From: Thermoplasmata archaeon
GTDB lineage: Archaea > Thermoplasmatota > Thermoplasmata > UBA10834
Length of the DNA stretch: 32,747 nt
Assembly: GCA_020696395.1 (NCBI GenBank)
Contig: JAEHCN010000007.1
Location: 1 to 32,747 of the forward strand
Direction: 5' to 3'
The notes beneath the pieces were generated by a model. The model worked only from the letters and a program-made list of their open reading frames with translations. It was not told the DNA's origin and did no database searches. How positions within the stretch are numbered: position 1 is the first letter of the stretch; each line of letters begins with the position of its first letter. A program made the position numbers and the translations under genes. Shown one piece after another: positions 22,971 through 31,024 of this stretch.

Positions 22971-24062
22971 ATGGATACAGGAATGATATTCGCGCTGCTT
23001 ATGCTCGTGATTATCGTGGTGATCGCAATAATGACGAGCGCGATCAAGATAGTACGGCCCTACGAGCAGGGAATCTACATGAGCCTTGGCCGGTTCATGA
23101 AAGTTCTCGACTCCGGCCTGACCATAGTGAGGCCGCTCATAAACGAGGTCGTCAAGCTCGACCTCAGGACGCAGGTGTTGGACGTGCCTCGTCAGGAGGT
23201 CATCACCAAGGACAACTCGCCCACGAACGTCGACGCGATAATCTACATCAAGGTGATCGACCCGAAGAAGGCGTTCTTCCAGGTCACGAACTATCGCACG
23301 GCGACCATATACCTCGCGCAGACGACGCTCAGGTCGAGGATCGGCGATATGGAGCTCGATGAGGTCCTCTCGAACCGCGACAAGATCAACCTGCACCTGC
23401 GGGACGTCCTCGATGAGGCGACCGACAAGTGGGGTGTGAAGGTCGAGGCCGTCGAGATAAGGGAGGTCGACCCGGCCGGCAAGGTCAAGGCCGCCATGGA
23501 GGACCAGACTTCGGCCGAGAGGCTCAGGAGGGCTGCGATCCTCAAGGCGGACGGACAGAAGCGCGCCGCGATTTTGAGCGCCGAGGGTGAGAAGCAGTCG
23601 AGGATACTGAACGCCGAGGGTATGCGGCAGTCGAAGATACTCGAGGCCGAGGGGCAGAGGGTCGCCATCATACTCGAGGCCCAGGGTGAGGCGCAGAAGC
23701 TCAGGGTGCTCGCCGTGGGTGCCGCTCCGCTCGACTCGAAGGCGTTGACCGTGCTCTCCCTCGACACCATGAGAGCCATCGGGGACGGCCAGGCTACGAA
23801 GATAATCTTCCCGTTCGAGCTCACGAAGCTCATAGAGGGCGCATCAGAGTACCTCGGCGTCGGAAGGCTCACACCACAGCGCGAAGTGACCGCCGTCGCG
23901 GACATCGAGGCTTCGGTCGGGAAGGCCGACGACGTGCTCGGCCCCATACCGAAGCCGGAAGAGCTGAGGAAGGAGATGAAGGCGGTCGAGGATGCCTTGG
24001 CGAAGGAGAAGAAGGAGGCGGAGAATATCGCCGAGATCGCCAAGAGGGAAAGAACCGCCTGA
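22971..24062 (+). CDS. SPFH domain / stomatin-like (band 7) protein
   Basis: A 363-residue protein. One N-terminal membrane anchor (IFALLMLVIIVVIAIMTSAI) leads into the SPFH domain (about 28-185), with typical VRPYEQGIYMSLGRF, DVPRQEVITKDN and NVDAIIYIKVIDPKKAF segments. A long coiled coil (about 180-245) shows approximate 11-residue repeats (ILKADGQKRAA, ILSAEGEKQSR, ILNAEGMRQSK, ILEAEGQRVAI). A C-terminal part with a charged tail (EELRKEMKAVEDALAKEKKE) follows. Stomatins oligomerise and scaffold membrane domains, often with NfeD partners. The strong ribosome binding site fixes the start. Confidence 0.95.
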   Translation: MDTGMIFALLMLVIIVVIAIMTSAIKIVRPYEQGIYMSLGRFMKVLDSGLTIVRPLINEVVKLDLRTQVLDVPRQEVITKDNSPTNVDAIIYIKVIDPKKAFFQVTNYRTATIYLAQTTLRSRIGDMELDEVLSNRDKINLHLRDVLDEATDKWGVKVEAVEIREVDPAGKVKAAMEDQTSAERLRRAAILKADGQKRAAILSAEGEKQSRILNAEGMRQSKILEAEGQRVAIILEAQGEAQKLRVLAVGAAPLDSKALTVLSLDTMRAIGDGQATKIIFPFELTKLIEGASEYLGVGRLTPQREVTAVADIEASVGKADDVLGPIPKPEELRKEMKAVEDALAKEKKEAENIAEIAKRERTA

Positions 24063-24138
24063 GCCTGATCGCATCGGTGCCGGGCCCACCACAAACCCTT
24101 TGCGGAAACCCTTTCCCATGTTTCTATTCGAGCGTGCT

Positions 24139-25467
24139 TCAGCCGGACAGCAGCTCCTGTGCACATGCGACCGCCTCGGCCGCGACCTTATGCTCGTCGG
24201 CCCTCGTGAACCTGCCGTCGCGGACGACGAACTTGCCGTCGACCATCGTGTCACGCACGGCTTTCGAAGGGCTCGCGTAGACGAGGTTCGCCACGATGTT
24301 ATCCGCCGTGGTCGGAGCCATGGCGGGATGCTGGCAGTCGATGATCACGATGTCCGCCCTCTTGCCCGGCTCGATCGAGCCTATCCTCTCATTCGCTCCG
24401 AGGCTCCTCGCGGCGTCGATGGTGGCGAGGTCCAGCGCCTTCTGCGCCGGCAGCACGGAGGCGTCCCACCTGCTGGACTTCTGCAGGAGCGCAGCGAACT
24501 TCATCTCGAGGAACATGTCGAGAGAGTTGTTCGAGGAGCACCCGTCCGTTCCTAGACACACGGTCGCATCGTTCTCGAACATCTCTGGTAGAGGCGATAC
24601 CCCCCCCCCTGCAAGCTTCATGTTCGAGGTCGGGCAGTGGACGGCGGAAACGCCGTGCCTGGCGAGGTCCCTCACCTCGTTGAGAGTCAGCCAGACGCAA
24701 TGTGCCGCCACGTCACCCCCGGACAGGAACCCTATGTGGGCTAGATGCTCCACCGGCCGCCTGCCCCTGCTCTTCTTGTATTCGTACACCTCGTGCCTCG
24801 TCTCCGACAGGTGGTAATGACAGAAAGTCCCCTTCGTGCGAGCGAGCTCCCTGGCGGCCATCAGCGTCTCGTCGGAGCATGCGTAGACACCCTGAGGCGC
24901 CACCACGGGCGTTATCAGAGGGTGGTTCCCGAACTGTTCGATGAACCGCGCGCAGTTGTCTACCGGTCTGCCCTTTTGGGTCGTCAGCTCCTCGTCTAGC
25001 ACCGCCCAGCCGAGGTACGCCCGCAGGCCGGCCTTCTCCACGCTCCGTGCGATGATGTCCTCTGAGTAGTACAGGTCCAGGAAGCTCGTAGTCCCTGAGC
25101 GGGCCATCTCCGCACAGCCGAGCAGCGCACCAGCCTCGATGTCCTTCGCCTTCCTCCTTGCGTCGACGGCGAATGTCCTCTCGAGGAACGGCCCGAGCCC
25201 GAGGTCGTCGGCCATGCCCCTCATGACCGCCATGGCCACATGGGTGTGGCAGTTGATCAGGCCTGGCATGACGACGCATCCGCCCGCGTCGACCTCTTGG
25301 TCCACGTCCCCCTTCGCCTCACCCACGTGCGAGATCACGCCGTCGTCGACCAGGACGTCTCCTCTTAAGACCTCCCTGCTCTCGTTCTGCGTGACGATCA
25401 GTCCATCCCTTATGACGGTCTTCAGAGCGTATTCCCCCTTGAAGTGGAAGGGTATTAAGGGGGTCAC
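24139..25467 (-). CDS. Amidohydrolase, SAH / methylthioadenosine / 5'-deoxyadenosine deaminase-like
   Basis: A 442-residue metal-dependent deaminase of the amidohydrolase superfamily. Metal and catalytic motifs are PGLINCHTHVAMAVMRGMAD, the substrate-binding FCHYHLSETRHEV, AAHCVWL, VSAVHCPTSNMKLAGG and the metal Asp in CLGTDGCSSNNSLDM. The last beta strands read IVIIDCQHPAMAP and VDGKFVVRDG. Homologues deaminate adenosine-type nucleosides such as S-adenosylhomocysteine or 5'-deoxyadenosine; which is preferred cannot be read. GTG 25467 is the only usual start but lies upstream of a TATA-like CCTTAATACC. A CTG at 25425 would give the typical N-terminus (KTVIRDGLIVTQNESREV) and fits leaderless spacing. 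The gene diverges from the one at 25488. Confidence 0.9.
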   Translation of the reverse strand: MTPLIPFHFKGEYALKTVIRDGLIVTQNESREVLRGDVLVDDGVISHVGEAKGDVDQEVDAGGCVVMPGLINCHTHVAMAVMRGMADDLGLGPFLERTFAVDARRKAKDIEAGALLGCAEMARSGTTSFLDLYYSEDIIARSVEKAGLRAYLGWAVLDEELTTQKGRPVDNCARFIEQFGNHPLITPVVAPQGVYACSDETLMAARELARTKGTFCHYHLSETRHEVYEYKKSRGRRPVEHLAHIGFLSGGDVAAHCVWLTLNEVRDLARHGVSAVHCPTSNMKLAGGGVSPLPEMFENDATVCLGTDGCSSNNSLDMFLEMKFAALLQKSSRWDASVLPAQKALDLATIDAARSLGANERIGSIEPGKRADIVIIDCQHPAMAPTTADNIVANLVYASPSKAVRDTMVDGKFVVRDGRFTRADEHKVAAEAVACAQELLSG

Positions 25468-25477
25468 GCATTAAGGT
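25451..25477. promoter_or_regulatory. Shared divergent promoter region
   Basis: Two AT-rich cores, TATTAAGG (25453-25460) and CATTAAGG (25469-25476), occupy the gap between divergent genes. Read on the minus strand they are CCTTAATA and CCTTAATG, possible TATA elements for the amidohydrolase. The first also lies about 31 bp before ATG 25488 on the plus strand. Confidence 0.45.
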
Positions 25478-25487
25478 TTGGCAGCTC

Positions 25488-26294
25488 ATGGTTAGGATAA
25501 CTTTTCTAGGGACGGGCGGAGGCCGCTTCGCGACCATATACCAGGCGAGGGCGACGGGTGGTGTCTATCTGGAGGATGGGAGAAACGTGCATATAGACCC
25601 CGGCCCAGGCGCGCTCGTGCGCATGCGGTCCGTCGGCCTGGACCCGATGGAGACGCATGGCATACTCGTCTCCCATTGCCATCCCGACCACTACCTAGAC
25701 GCTGAGATTCTGGTGGAGGCGATGACCGAGGGCGGTACGAGGAAGCAGGGAGTGCTCGTCGGCAGCAGGAGCGTCATCGAGGGGGATGGTGAGTTCGGCC
25801 CCGCGATATCGAAGTATCACCTCGCCAAGCCGAGGACCGTCAAGGTGATGACTCCCTCGACCAAGGTCTCCATCAAACCCCTGGAGATCACGGCGACGCC
25901 GTCCGCGCACAGCGACACGAGCTCGGTCGGCTTCAGGATACAGACATCCAAGGGCATCGTCTCATATGTCTCGGACACGCAGCTCGTCGAGCCGGTCATA
26001 AAGGCGCACAGACGGTGCAGGCTGCTGGTAGTCTGCATGACCCGTCCCCTGGGGAAGAGGATACCACATCATCTGAGCACCGAGGATGCGGGGTATCTCA
26101 TCGAGAAGGTCAAGCCGGAGCTGGCGGTCCTCACCCATTTCGGGATGCGGGTCGTGCAGGAGAACCCTGATACCCAAGCGAAGTGGATCGAGGACCGGTC
26201 AGGGGTGAGGACCGTGGCAGCGAGGGACTACATGATGCTGGAGATGGATGAAGACGATATCTCGATCACCGACCGGATACGCAACGGCGTGTAG
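25488..26294 (+). CDS. Metallo-beta-lactamase fold hydrolase
   Basis: A 268-residue single-domain protein. It starts MVRITFLGTGGGRFATIYQA, the opening beta strands of the fold. Metal-site motif II is SHCHPDHYLDA (HxHxDH). Downstream ligands are in TPSAHSDTSSVGFR, YVSDTQL and LTHFGMRV. The domain arrangement resembles RNase Z and related phosphodiesterases, but the tRNA-processing exosite is not evident. No substrate is assigned. It diverges from the amidohydrolase with a 20-bp gap. Confidence 0.85.
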   Translation: MVRITFLGTGGGRFATIYQARATGGVYLEDGRNVHIDPGPGALVRMRSVGLDPMETHGILVSHCHPDHYLDAEILVEAMTEGGTRKQGVLVGSRSVIEGDGEFGPAISKYHLAKPRTVKVMTPSTKVSIKPLEITATPSAHSDTSSVGFRIQTSKGIVSYVSDTQLVEPVIKAHRRCRLLVVCMTRPLGKRIPHHLSTEDAGYLIEKVKPELAVLTHFGMRVVQENPDTQAKWIEDRSGVRTVAARDYMMLEMDEDDISITDRIRNGV

Positions 26295-26320
26295 GGCCGA
26301 TCACCCGGTCAAGCCCTGTC

Positions 26321-26437
26321 TCACCGGGATCCGTCTTCGCCCGTCGGGTCCGTCTTGTTCAAGACGTCGTACATTCTGCACTCATCACAGGCCTGTATCA
26401 TGCCGCGAAACATTCGGCAATCCTTTTCAGAACACAT
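26321..26437 (-). CDS. Small cysteine-rich protein, 38 residues
   Basis: An ATG frame encodes MCSEKDCRMFRGMIQACDEC and then RMYDVLNKTDPTGEDGSR. Cys2, Cys7, Cys17 and Cys20 could bind one metal. A TATA-like element lies at 26478-26485, and a purine-rich GGGATGGGG precedes the ATG by a few bases. It is convergent with the metallo-hydrolase gene, with a gap of 26 bp. No family is recognised. It is short enough that chance cannot be excluded, but the Cys spacing together with promoter and ribosome-binding signals supports a real gene. Confidence 0.5.
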   Translation of the reverse strand: MCSEKDCRMFRGMIQACDECRMYDVLNKTDPTGEDGSR

Positions 26438-26477
26438 GCTTACCCCATCCCGCTGATGACTGTATCGGGGTGGTGCG

Positions 26478-26485
26478 TAATAAAG
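26478..26485 (-). promoter_or_regulatory. TATA-like box of the 38-residue gene
   Basis: Minus-strand CTTTATTA is centred about 44 bp upstream of ATG 26437, predicting a leader of about 18 nt. Confidence 0.4.
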
Positions 26486-26537
26486 AGCGCGCGTGCGGTG
26501 GGAAAAACGCTATCTATGCAGCCGGGAATCCCCGAGC

Positions 26538-26897
26538 ATGGATAGCGCATCGCTCGACTCCGCGTCGATGGAGGCGATCAGGAAGCATGTCTCGGGGTCT
26601 CGGATGAGCCTCGCGGTCGTCCGCACATCGGAGGCTCCTCAGCAACTCGGACCCGTTTTCGAAGCTGTTTCAAAGACATGTTCTCTCCCCTTAGTGAGGA
26701 CGCTATTCTCGCCCCTGTCCGATTTCGGATTTGCCGAATTTTATTCGAACGGAAGGATGCTCGTCATGTTGTTTATCGGAGGCGAGGGTACGGAACTCGT
26801 AAGCGTCTCGGACACAGATGAGATCACCGTCCGGGACCTCGAGGATTCAGTGGCCTCATCCAACATCCAGTCGTCCATTATTCGGGACGGGTTATGA
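26538..26897 (+). CDS. Protein of unknown function, 119 residues
   Basis: The protein starts MDSASLDSASMEAIRKHVSG and has a central alpha/beta pattern: RMSLAVVRTSEAPQQLGPVF, then GFAEFYSNGRMLVMLFIGGE, then TELVSVSDTDEITVRDLEDS. No membrane segment, signal peptide or catalytic motif is visible, and I do not recognise a family. A TATCTATG box is centred 24 bp before ATG 26538, so it is probably leaderless; an upstream GTG at 26493 is less likely. A minus-strand frame overlaps it but looks less protein-like. An 8-bp hairpin lies about 15 bp after the stop. Confidence 0.6.
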   Translation: MDSASLDSASMEAIRKHVSGSRMSLAVVRTSEAPQQLGPVFEAVSKTCSLPLVRTLFSPLSDFGFAEFYSNGRMLVMLFIGGEGTELVSVSDTDEITVRDLEDSVASSNIQSSIIRDGL

Positions 26898-26912
26898 CGA
26901 TTCCTCGAACCT

Positions 26913-27155
26913 TTGTCGGCCGCTTCGCCGACAAGTCTGGCATGTAAGCTAGAAACGCTCATATAGCACATGTCGATTCGACAGAGTCGGTGTCTTAGGT
27001 CGGTGCTCAACTTTCCTCCTAAGCAAACAACTTTGACAATCCCCACTACATCGGCCTAAAGACACCATCCTTGTTTCTCGCCTGCACTCCCCCGACTCTG
27101 CGAAGCTCGCGCCCACACCTTCACTTAGACGGTTTCTCCGATTCTCTGGAAATCG
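26913..27155. ncRNA. Candidate structured non-coding RNA or RNA-like inverted-repeat region (strand unresolved)
   Basis: This gene-free region between the 119-residue gene and cca is packed with nested pairing. Stem P1: 26982-26990 with 27092-27100 (9 bp), extended by 26977-26980 with 27101-27104 after one bulge. Stem P2 starts at the next base: 26991-27003 with 27051-27064, about 13 bp with one bulge and two G-U pairs. Flanking hairpins are 26913-26934 (8 bp), 26941-26972 (9 bp with a 2-nt bulge) and 27139-27155 (5 bp, 7-nt loop). Loops are purine-rich on the minus strand, as in many functional RNAs (GAGAAACAAGG, GGAGGAAAG). A CATATAG element at 26960-26966 would instead start plus-strand transcription near P1. 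I could not match it to RNase P RNA, SRP RNA or a tRNA. Confidence 0.4.
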
Positions 27156-27179
27156 TCCAATTCTCCAACGGGCACCTGA

Positions 27180-27185
27180 TTTAAG
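27180..27185 (+). promoter_or_regulatory. TATA-like box of cca
   Basis: TTTAAG, within GATTTAAGAG, is centred about 30 bp before ATG 27213. Confidence 0.6.
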
Positions 27186-27212
27186 AGCCCGGGCAGTCAT
27201 CACGGGTATGAC

Positions 27213-28541
27213 ATGGGAAGTGTGGAGCGGGAGGTGCTGAAGAGGGTCAGGCCGTCTGCTGCCGAGGACCGGAAGGTGCTTAGAGCGGTCGAGGCGCTCG
27301 TGCCTCTGGTCGTGGATGCCGCGGCAGCGCTCGACGCGCGCATCGAGCCCATGCTCGTCGGCTCCGTAGCGAAAGGCACCCACCTCAGGGACCCGGACAT
27401 CGACCTGTTCATGCTGTTCCCGGAGAGCACCCCTGTCCAACAGATGAGGGATCTCGGGTTGGAGATCGGTAAGAGGGTGCTCGGCGGCGAGGAGCATTAC
27501 GCCCAGCACCCGTACGTCCGCGGTACCTTCAACGGTTTCCAGGTGGACCTAGTCCCCTGCTTCCACATCCGCGACCCGCGCAAGAAGCTGAGCGCGGTGG
27601 ACAGGACGCCGTTCCACACAGAGTTCGTGAAGGCGCACATGGAGCGCGACCAACACGACCAAGTGAGGTTGCTTAAGCGCTTCATGAAGGGAATAGGCTG
27701 CTATGGCGCGGAAGCGAAGGTCCAGGGGTTCTCCGGCTACCTGTGCGAGCTACTCATAATACGCTTCGGCACGTTCGAGCGTGTGCTCAGGGAGGCGTCC
27801 GGTTGGACGAAGGGTGTGACGCTCGAGCTGCCGGACCATCCGGGCAAGGAGTTCCCCGAGTCGTTGACGTTCGTCGACCCAGTGGACTGCGGGAGGAACG
27901 TGGCGTCAGCCGTCTCCACGGACGCCCTCAGAAGGTTCATATTTGCATCTAGGGCTTACCTGGCCCGCCCAGATGTGAAGTTCTTCTATCCGGAGGAGCG
28001 GAAGAAGTGGCAGAGGGCGAGGATCGCGAAGGCCGCAGGGGACCGGCTGGCGAACATGACCGTGGTGTCGTTCGAGCGGCTCGACCTCATCGACGACGTG
28101 TTCTACCCCCAGCTGAGAAAATCCCTGGCTTCCGTGACCTCCCTCCTGAAGCGGAACGACTTCGAGGTCGTCGGGACCACGGTGTTCGTCGAAGATGAAG
28201 TGGCCCTCCTGGTCGAGCTGTCGTCCATACAGCTGCCGCGTGAACGGGCCCACAGAGGCCCTCCCGTGGGTTCGCCGAACGAGCGTGAGTTCCGCGCGAA
28301 GTGGGATCACGCTGGACTCTCCGAGCCGTACAAGGAAGGGGGGAGATGGTACGTGGTCATCGAGCGTAAGCATGTCCGGGCCGACGTCCTCCTGAAGGAG
28401 AGGATATCCTCCCTGACGCTCGGCAAGGACGTCAAGAATATCAGTTCATTCAGGGTCGAGTCCGGCGACCAGCTACTGGCCAGAAGGTATGCCGGCGTCC
28501 TGACACACTACCTCGACGAGAGAAACCCCTGGGAGCGGTAG
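27213..28541 (+). CDS. cca: CCA-adding enzyme, archaeal class I tRNA nucleotidyltransferase
   Basis: This enzyme adds or repairs the 3' CCA of tRNAs, required here because the tRNA-Val in this window lacks an encoded CCA. The protein has 442 residues, normal for the archaeal class. The nucleotidyltransferase signature is LVGSVAKGTHLRDPDIDLFM (Gly50-Ser51, Asp62 and Asp64), with the third carboxylate Asp112 in FQVDLVPCF. The central palm/neck region has GFSGYLCELLIIRFGTF and the C-terminal body and tail domains are complete. ATG 27213 lies about 30 bp after the centre of a TATA-like box. It converges with a membrane protein gene with a 16-bp gap. Confidence 0.96.
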   Translation: MGSVEREVLKRVRPSAAEDRKVLRAVEALVPLVVDAAAALDARIEPMLVGSVAKGTHLRDPDIDLFMLFPESTPVQQMRDLGLEIGKRVLGGEEHYAQHPYVRGTFNGFQVDLVPCFHIRDPRKKLSAVDRTPFHTEFVKAHMERDQHDQVRLLKRFMKGIGCYGAEAKVQGFSGYLCELLIIRFGTFERVLREASGWTKGVTLELPDHPGKEFPESLTFVDPVDCGRNVASAVSTDALRRFIFASRAYLARPDVKFFYPEERKKWQRARIAKAAGDRLANMTVVSFERLDLIDDVFYPQLRKSLASVTSLLKRNDFEVVGTTVFVEDEVALLVELSSIQLPRERAHRGPPVGSPNEREFRAKWDHAGLSEPYKEGGRWYVVIERKHVRADVLLKERISSLTLGKDVKNISSFRVESGDQLLARRYAGVLTHYLDERNPWER

Positions 28542-28557
28542 CGGCCCGATGTGTCGT

Positions 28558-29337
28558 CTACGACACGAAAGGTATGCCCGTCACCGGTACGAACGTGATA
28601 TCGTTGCCGTGGTCGTCCACGGCGTGGATGAAGAATTTCAGCTCCGGCAAGGCAGCGAGGTCCTCCCCGCCTACCACATGATCGAACCTGTTGACGACGT
28701 CAGCATCCTCCACCATGTCCGAGTAGATGCCCTCCACGTTTCCGATGCATATCTCCGCGATCGTGAGGACCCCGTTGTCCGTCACGCGGGCGGTGATGTT
28801 CACCGTGAAGCTCTCGTTCGCCGCGATAAGGCTGTTCAGCTCCCCGCCGTGGCGTGGGACCCATCCGTAACTTCCCTGGCTGGGGATGTACTTGTAGTCG
28901 ATCGCTGTGATGTTGCCGGTGCTCTCGTTGGTCACCCAGACCGCGACGTTCTCGACCTTGGGGTTGGCGTGGTCCGATATGGGGAAGTTGAATGTCAGTA
29001 TCCACACGGCGAGGAATGTCAGGAAAAACCAAGCCACATTCCCGGCCCAGTTCTTCTTCTGGAAGTCCTCCGTTCTGATCTTCAGGAACGGATAGAAATA
29101 CTTGAGCGAGTAGAGGCCAGCGAAGACGAGGAGGAAGGACAGGCCTATGAGGTTGTTCGAGATGTGGGCGAGTGTCGTCGCGATGACCCCGAAGAGAGCC
29201 CCGTAGCCGACGGTGATCAGCACGGTCTTGGTGTCTCTCAGCTCCTTCTCAATGAACTCCTTCTCGTCGAACTCGGGAGGCCTGAACTCGTACTCCTCCT
29301 CCTTCTTCGCCTTGTCCTTCTTCCGCTTCTTGGCCAT
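28558..29337 (-). CDS. Membrane protein with a charged N-terminus and extracytoplasmic domain
   Basis: A 259-residue protein of unknown function. A Lys/Glu-rich cytoplasmic start ([18 protein letters not shown]) precedes two close transmembrane helices (about 38-60 and 62-80) and a third near 97-115 ([20 protein letters not shown]). The remaining 140 residues are likely outside the cell: they carry several possible N-glycosylation sites (NES, NIT) and a beta-rich pattern ([20 protein letters not shown]). A long upstream in-frame extension to 29877 lies antisense to radA and was rejected. ATG 29337 fits a TATA box 28 bp upstream. I do not recognise the family. Confidence 0.78.
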   Translation of the reverse strand: MAKKRKKDKAKKEEEYEFRPPEFDEKEFIEKELRDTKTVLITVGYGALFGVIATTLAHISNNLIGLSFLLVFAGLYSLKYFYPFLKIRTEDFQKKNWAGNVAWFFLTFLAVWILTFNFPISDHANPKVENVAVWVTNESTGNITAIDYKYIPSQGSYGWVPRHGGELNSLIAANESFTVNITARVTDNGVLTIAEICIGNVEGIYSDMVEDADVVNRFDHVVGGEDLAALPELKFFIHAVDDHGNDITFVPVTGIPFVS

Positions 29338-29361
29338 ACCACCCCTCGAAGAGCAAACTCT

Positions 29362-29369
29362 ATTTAATA
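29362..29369 (-). promoter_or_regulatory. TATA box of the membrane protein gene
   Basis: Minus-strand TATTAAAT is centred 28 bp before ATG 29337. It also confirms that coding does not extend upstream into the radA side. Confidence 0.6.
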
Positions 29370-29473
29370 CCTTTTGGTGCCAGCCAGCACCTGTCATGAC
29401 GGTCGCTCGGGATGATACCGGGGCGTGTGGCGCGGGGTTGTCCGCCCACTTTCGCGTACCTCCAATCAATACG

Positions 29474-29483
29474 CTTATATTCC
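29474..29483 (+). promoter_or_regulatory. TATA box of radA
   Basis: CTTATATTCC is centred about 38 bp before ATG 29516. A GGAGGT at 29499-29504 inside the short leader may also act as a ribosome binding site. Confidence 0.55.
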
Positions 29484-29515
29484 GCGCGGCTGGTCTTGGA
29501 GGTTGCAGGTGTAGA

Positions 29516-30985
29516 ATGTCAACGTCCGAAGAGGAGGTATCTAGGCTCCCTGGTGTAGGCCCCGCGATCCTAGAGAAGCTGAAGGAGGCCGGATACAACG
29601 ACATCATGATGATTGCGGTAGATTCACCTAGGAACCTTGCCGAACTGACCGAGATAGGGGACGCCACCGCTGTGAAGATAATAGCCGCCGCCAAGAAGTT
29701 CGCGGATGTCGGCGGCTTCGAGACGGGCGATACGCTCCTCGAACGGCGGAAGAGCATCGCGAAACTTCCTTCCGGCTCGAAGTCGTTGGACGACCTGATG
29801 GGCGGTGGGTTCGAGTCTCGTGCCATCACCGAGTTCTTCGGCGAGTTCGGCTCGGGGAAGTGCGTCTCGCCGCACACCGAGGTGCTCTACCTGGCTGATG
29901 GCGAGCCACGGGTCGAGGAGATATCTCGGATGTACCAGCGGCTGGGGCGGGGGATGGCGGTGCCATTCGATTCGGGCCATGTCGTCCCTCTCAGCGACGT
30001 CGAGGTCCCTAGCCTCTCCGGTGGTAAGCTGGAGCGCACCTCCGCCGCCGCGATATACCGCGAACGCGTCAGACTCATGTTCGAGGTCTCGACGGTCGGA
30101 GGTAGGAACCTCGAGCTTACGGGGCCGCACAAGCTCCTGGTGATGCGCGGGTCGGATATATCCTGGATGCCGACATGGGATGTCCGTTCCGGAGACCTCA
30201 TCGCCGTGCCGGCCTCATCGACTTCGTATGACGATGCCCGTGGAGGACTGAACGATGATTCCCTCTCATGGGACGAGGTGTCGTCCGTCCTCCCGTTCAC
30301 ACATGACGATTTCGTCTACGACCTGGTCGTGCCAGACACCCATTCGTTCGTCGGGGGCAACCTGCCGACGGTGCTACACAACACGCAGATATGCCATCAG
30401 CTGGCGGTCAACTGCGCGAAGCCAGTGGACGATGGGGGGCTGGACGCGCACACCATAATGATCGACACTGAGCAGACCTTCAGGCCCGAGAGGATAATCC
30501 AGATGGCGGAAGCGGCCGACATGGACCCTGACGATGTTCTGAAGAAGATCCACGTGGCCCGCGCGTACAACAGCCACCACCAGATGCTGCTCCTGGATAA
30601 GGCGTTCGAAGAGGCGAGGGAGACGCCTGCTAGACTGCTGATAGTCGATTCTCTTACGGCCCATTTCCGGGCCGAGTACATCGGAAGAGGGGCCCTTGCC
30701 GAGAGGCAGCAGATGCTGAACAAGCACATGCACGCCCTCCTGCGTTTCGGCGACGTTCACAACGCCGTGATAGCCGTGACCAACCAAGTCTCGGCGAAGC
30801 CAGACGCTTTCTTCGGTGACCCCACCCGACCCATAGGAGGGCACATTGTGGGTCACACGGCCACATTCAGGATATACCTCAGGAAGAGCAAGGGGGGCAA
30901 GCGTATCGCCAGGCTCATCGACTCGCCGAACCTGCCGGAGGCCGAGGCCGTGTTCCAGGTGTCCGAGGCGGGCATCGGCGACTGA
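29516..30985 (+). CDS. radA: DNA repair and recombination protein RadA, interrupted by a mini-intein
   Basis: The 489-residue precursor is expected to splice to a 315-residue recombinase, normal for RadA. The N-terminal helix-hairpin-helix domain ([20 protein letters not shown]) comes first. The Walker A loop GEFGSGK (109-115) is split by the intein and resumes [10 protein letters not shown]. The extein continues with the Walker B strand [20 protein letters not shown], the DNA-binding L1/L2 region including [16 protein letters not shown], and [20 protein letters not shown] near the C-terminus. RadA forms ATP-dependent filaments on single-stranded DNA and catalyses strand exchange. Splicing is needed for activity because the P-loop is interrupted. 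The frame is open upstream to 29213, but that part is antisense to the membrane protein gene. Confidence 0.96.
   Translation: MSTSEEEVSRLPGVGPAILEKLKEAGYNDIMMIAVDSPRNLAELTEIGDATAVKIIAAAKKFADVGGFETGDTLLERRKSIAKLPSGSKSLDDLMGGGFESRAITEFFGEFGSGKCVSPHTEVLYLADGEPRVEEISRMYQRLGRGMAVPFDSGHVVPLSDVEVPSLSGGKLERTSAAAIYRERVRLMFEVSTVGGRNLELTGPHKLLVMRGSDISWMPTWDVRSGDLIAVPASSTSYDDARGGLNDDSLSWDEVSSVLPFTHDDFVYDLVVPDTHSFVGGNLPTVLHNTQICHQLAVNCAKPVDDGGLDAHTIMIDTEQTFRPERIIQMAEAADMDPDDVLKKIHVARAYNSHHQMLLLDKAFEEARETPARLLIVDSLTAHFRAEYIGRGALAERQQMLNKHMHALLRFGDVHNAVIAVTNQVSAKPDAFFGDPTRPIGGHIVGHTATFRIYLRKSKGGKRIARLIDSPNLPEAEAVFQVSEAGIGD
29861..30382 (+). other. Mini-intein in the RadA P-loop, 174 residues, no homing endonuclease
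   Basis: The intein starts at Cys116 of the precursor, directly after GSGK, and ends at His-Asn before the Thr of TQICHQ. All splicing blocks are visible: block [15 protein letters not shown], block B with the TxxH-like TGPHKLLVM, block [16 protein letters not shown], and block G TVLHN with Thr as the +1 nucleophile. Between blocks B and F only a short linker is present, without LAGLIDADG motifs, so this is a compact, endonuclease-free intein. Self-splicing looks competent. Confidence 0.93.
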
Positions 30986-30994
30986 GGCGAAGCC

Positions 30995-31000
30995 TTTATT
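30995..31000 (+). promoter_or_regulatory. TATA box of the tRNA methyltransferase gene
   Basis: TTTATT is centred 28 bp before GTG 31025, supporting a leaderless GTG start independent of radA. Confidence 0.6.
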
Positions 31001-31024
31001 CAGATCGTAGCATCTCGTCGATCC

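Noticed and set aside
23291-24166. Long minus-strand frame opposite the SPFH gene
   Set aside because: It is a shadow of the regular coiled-coil codons; the plus-strand SPFH protein is unmistakable.
27139-27155. Anticodon-like stem-loop (5-bp stem, 7-nt loop)
   Set aside because: No T-arm or acceptor stem can be formed around it, so it is not a tRNA.
26949-27509. Minus-strand frame of 186 codons across the cca start
   Set aside because: It overlaps the conserved cca N-terminus and the structured intergenic region; its composition is not protein-like.
29213-29515. Upstream extension of the radA frame
   Set aside because: It runs antisense through the membrane protein gene start; RadA homology and promoter spacing both place the start at 29516.
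29338-29877. Upstream extension of the membrane protein frame
   Set aside because: It is antisense to radA and lies beyond a good TATA box; the Lys-rich start at 29337 is natural.
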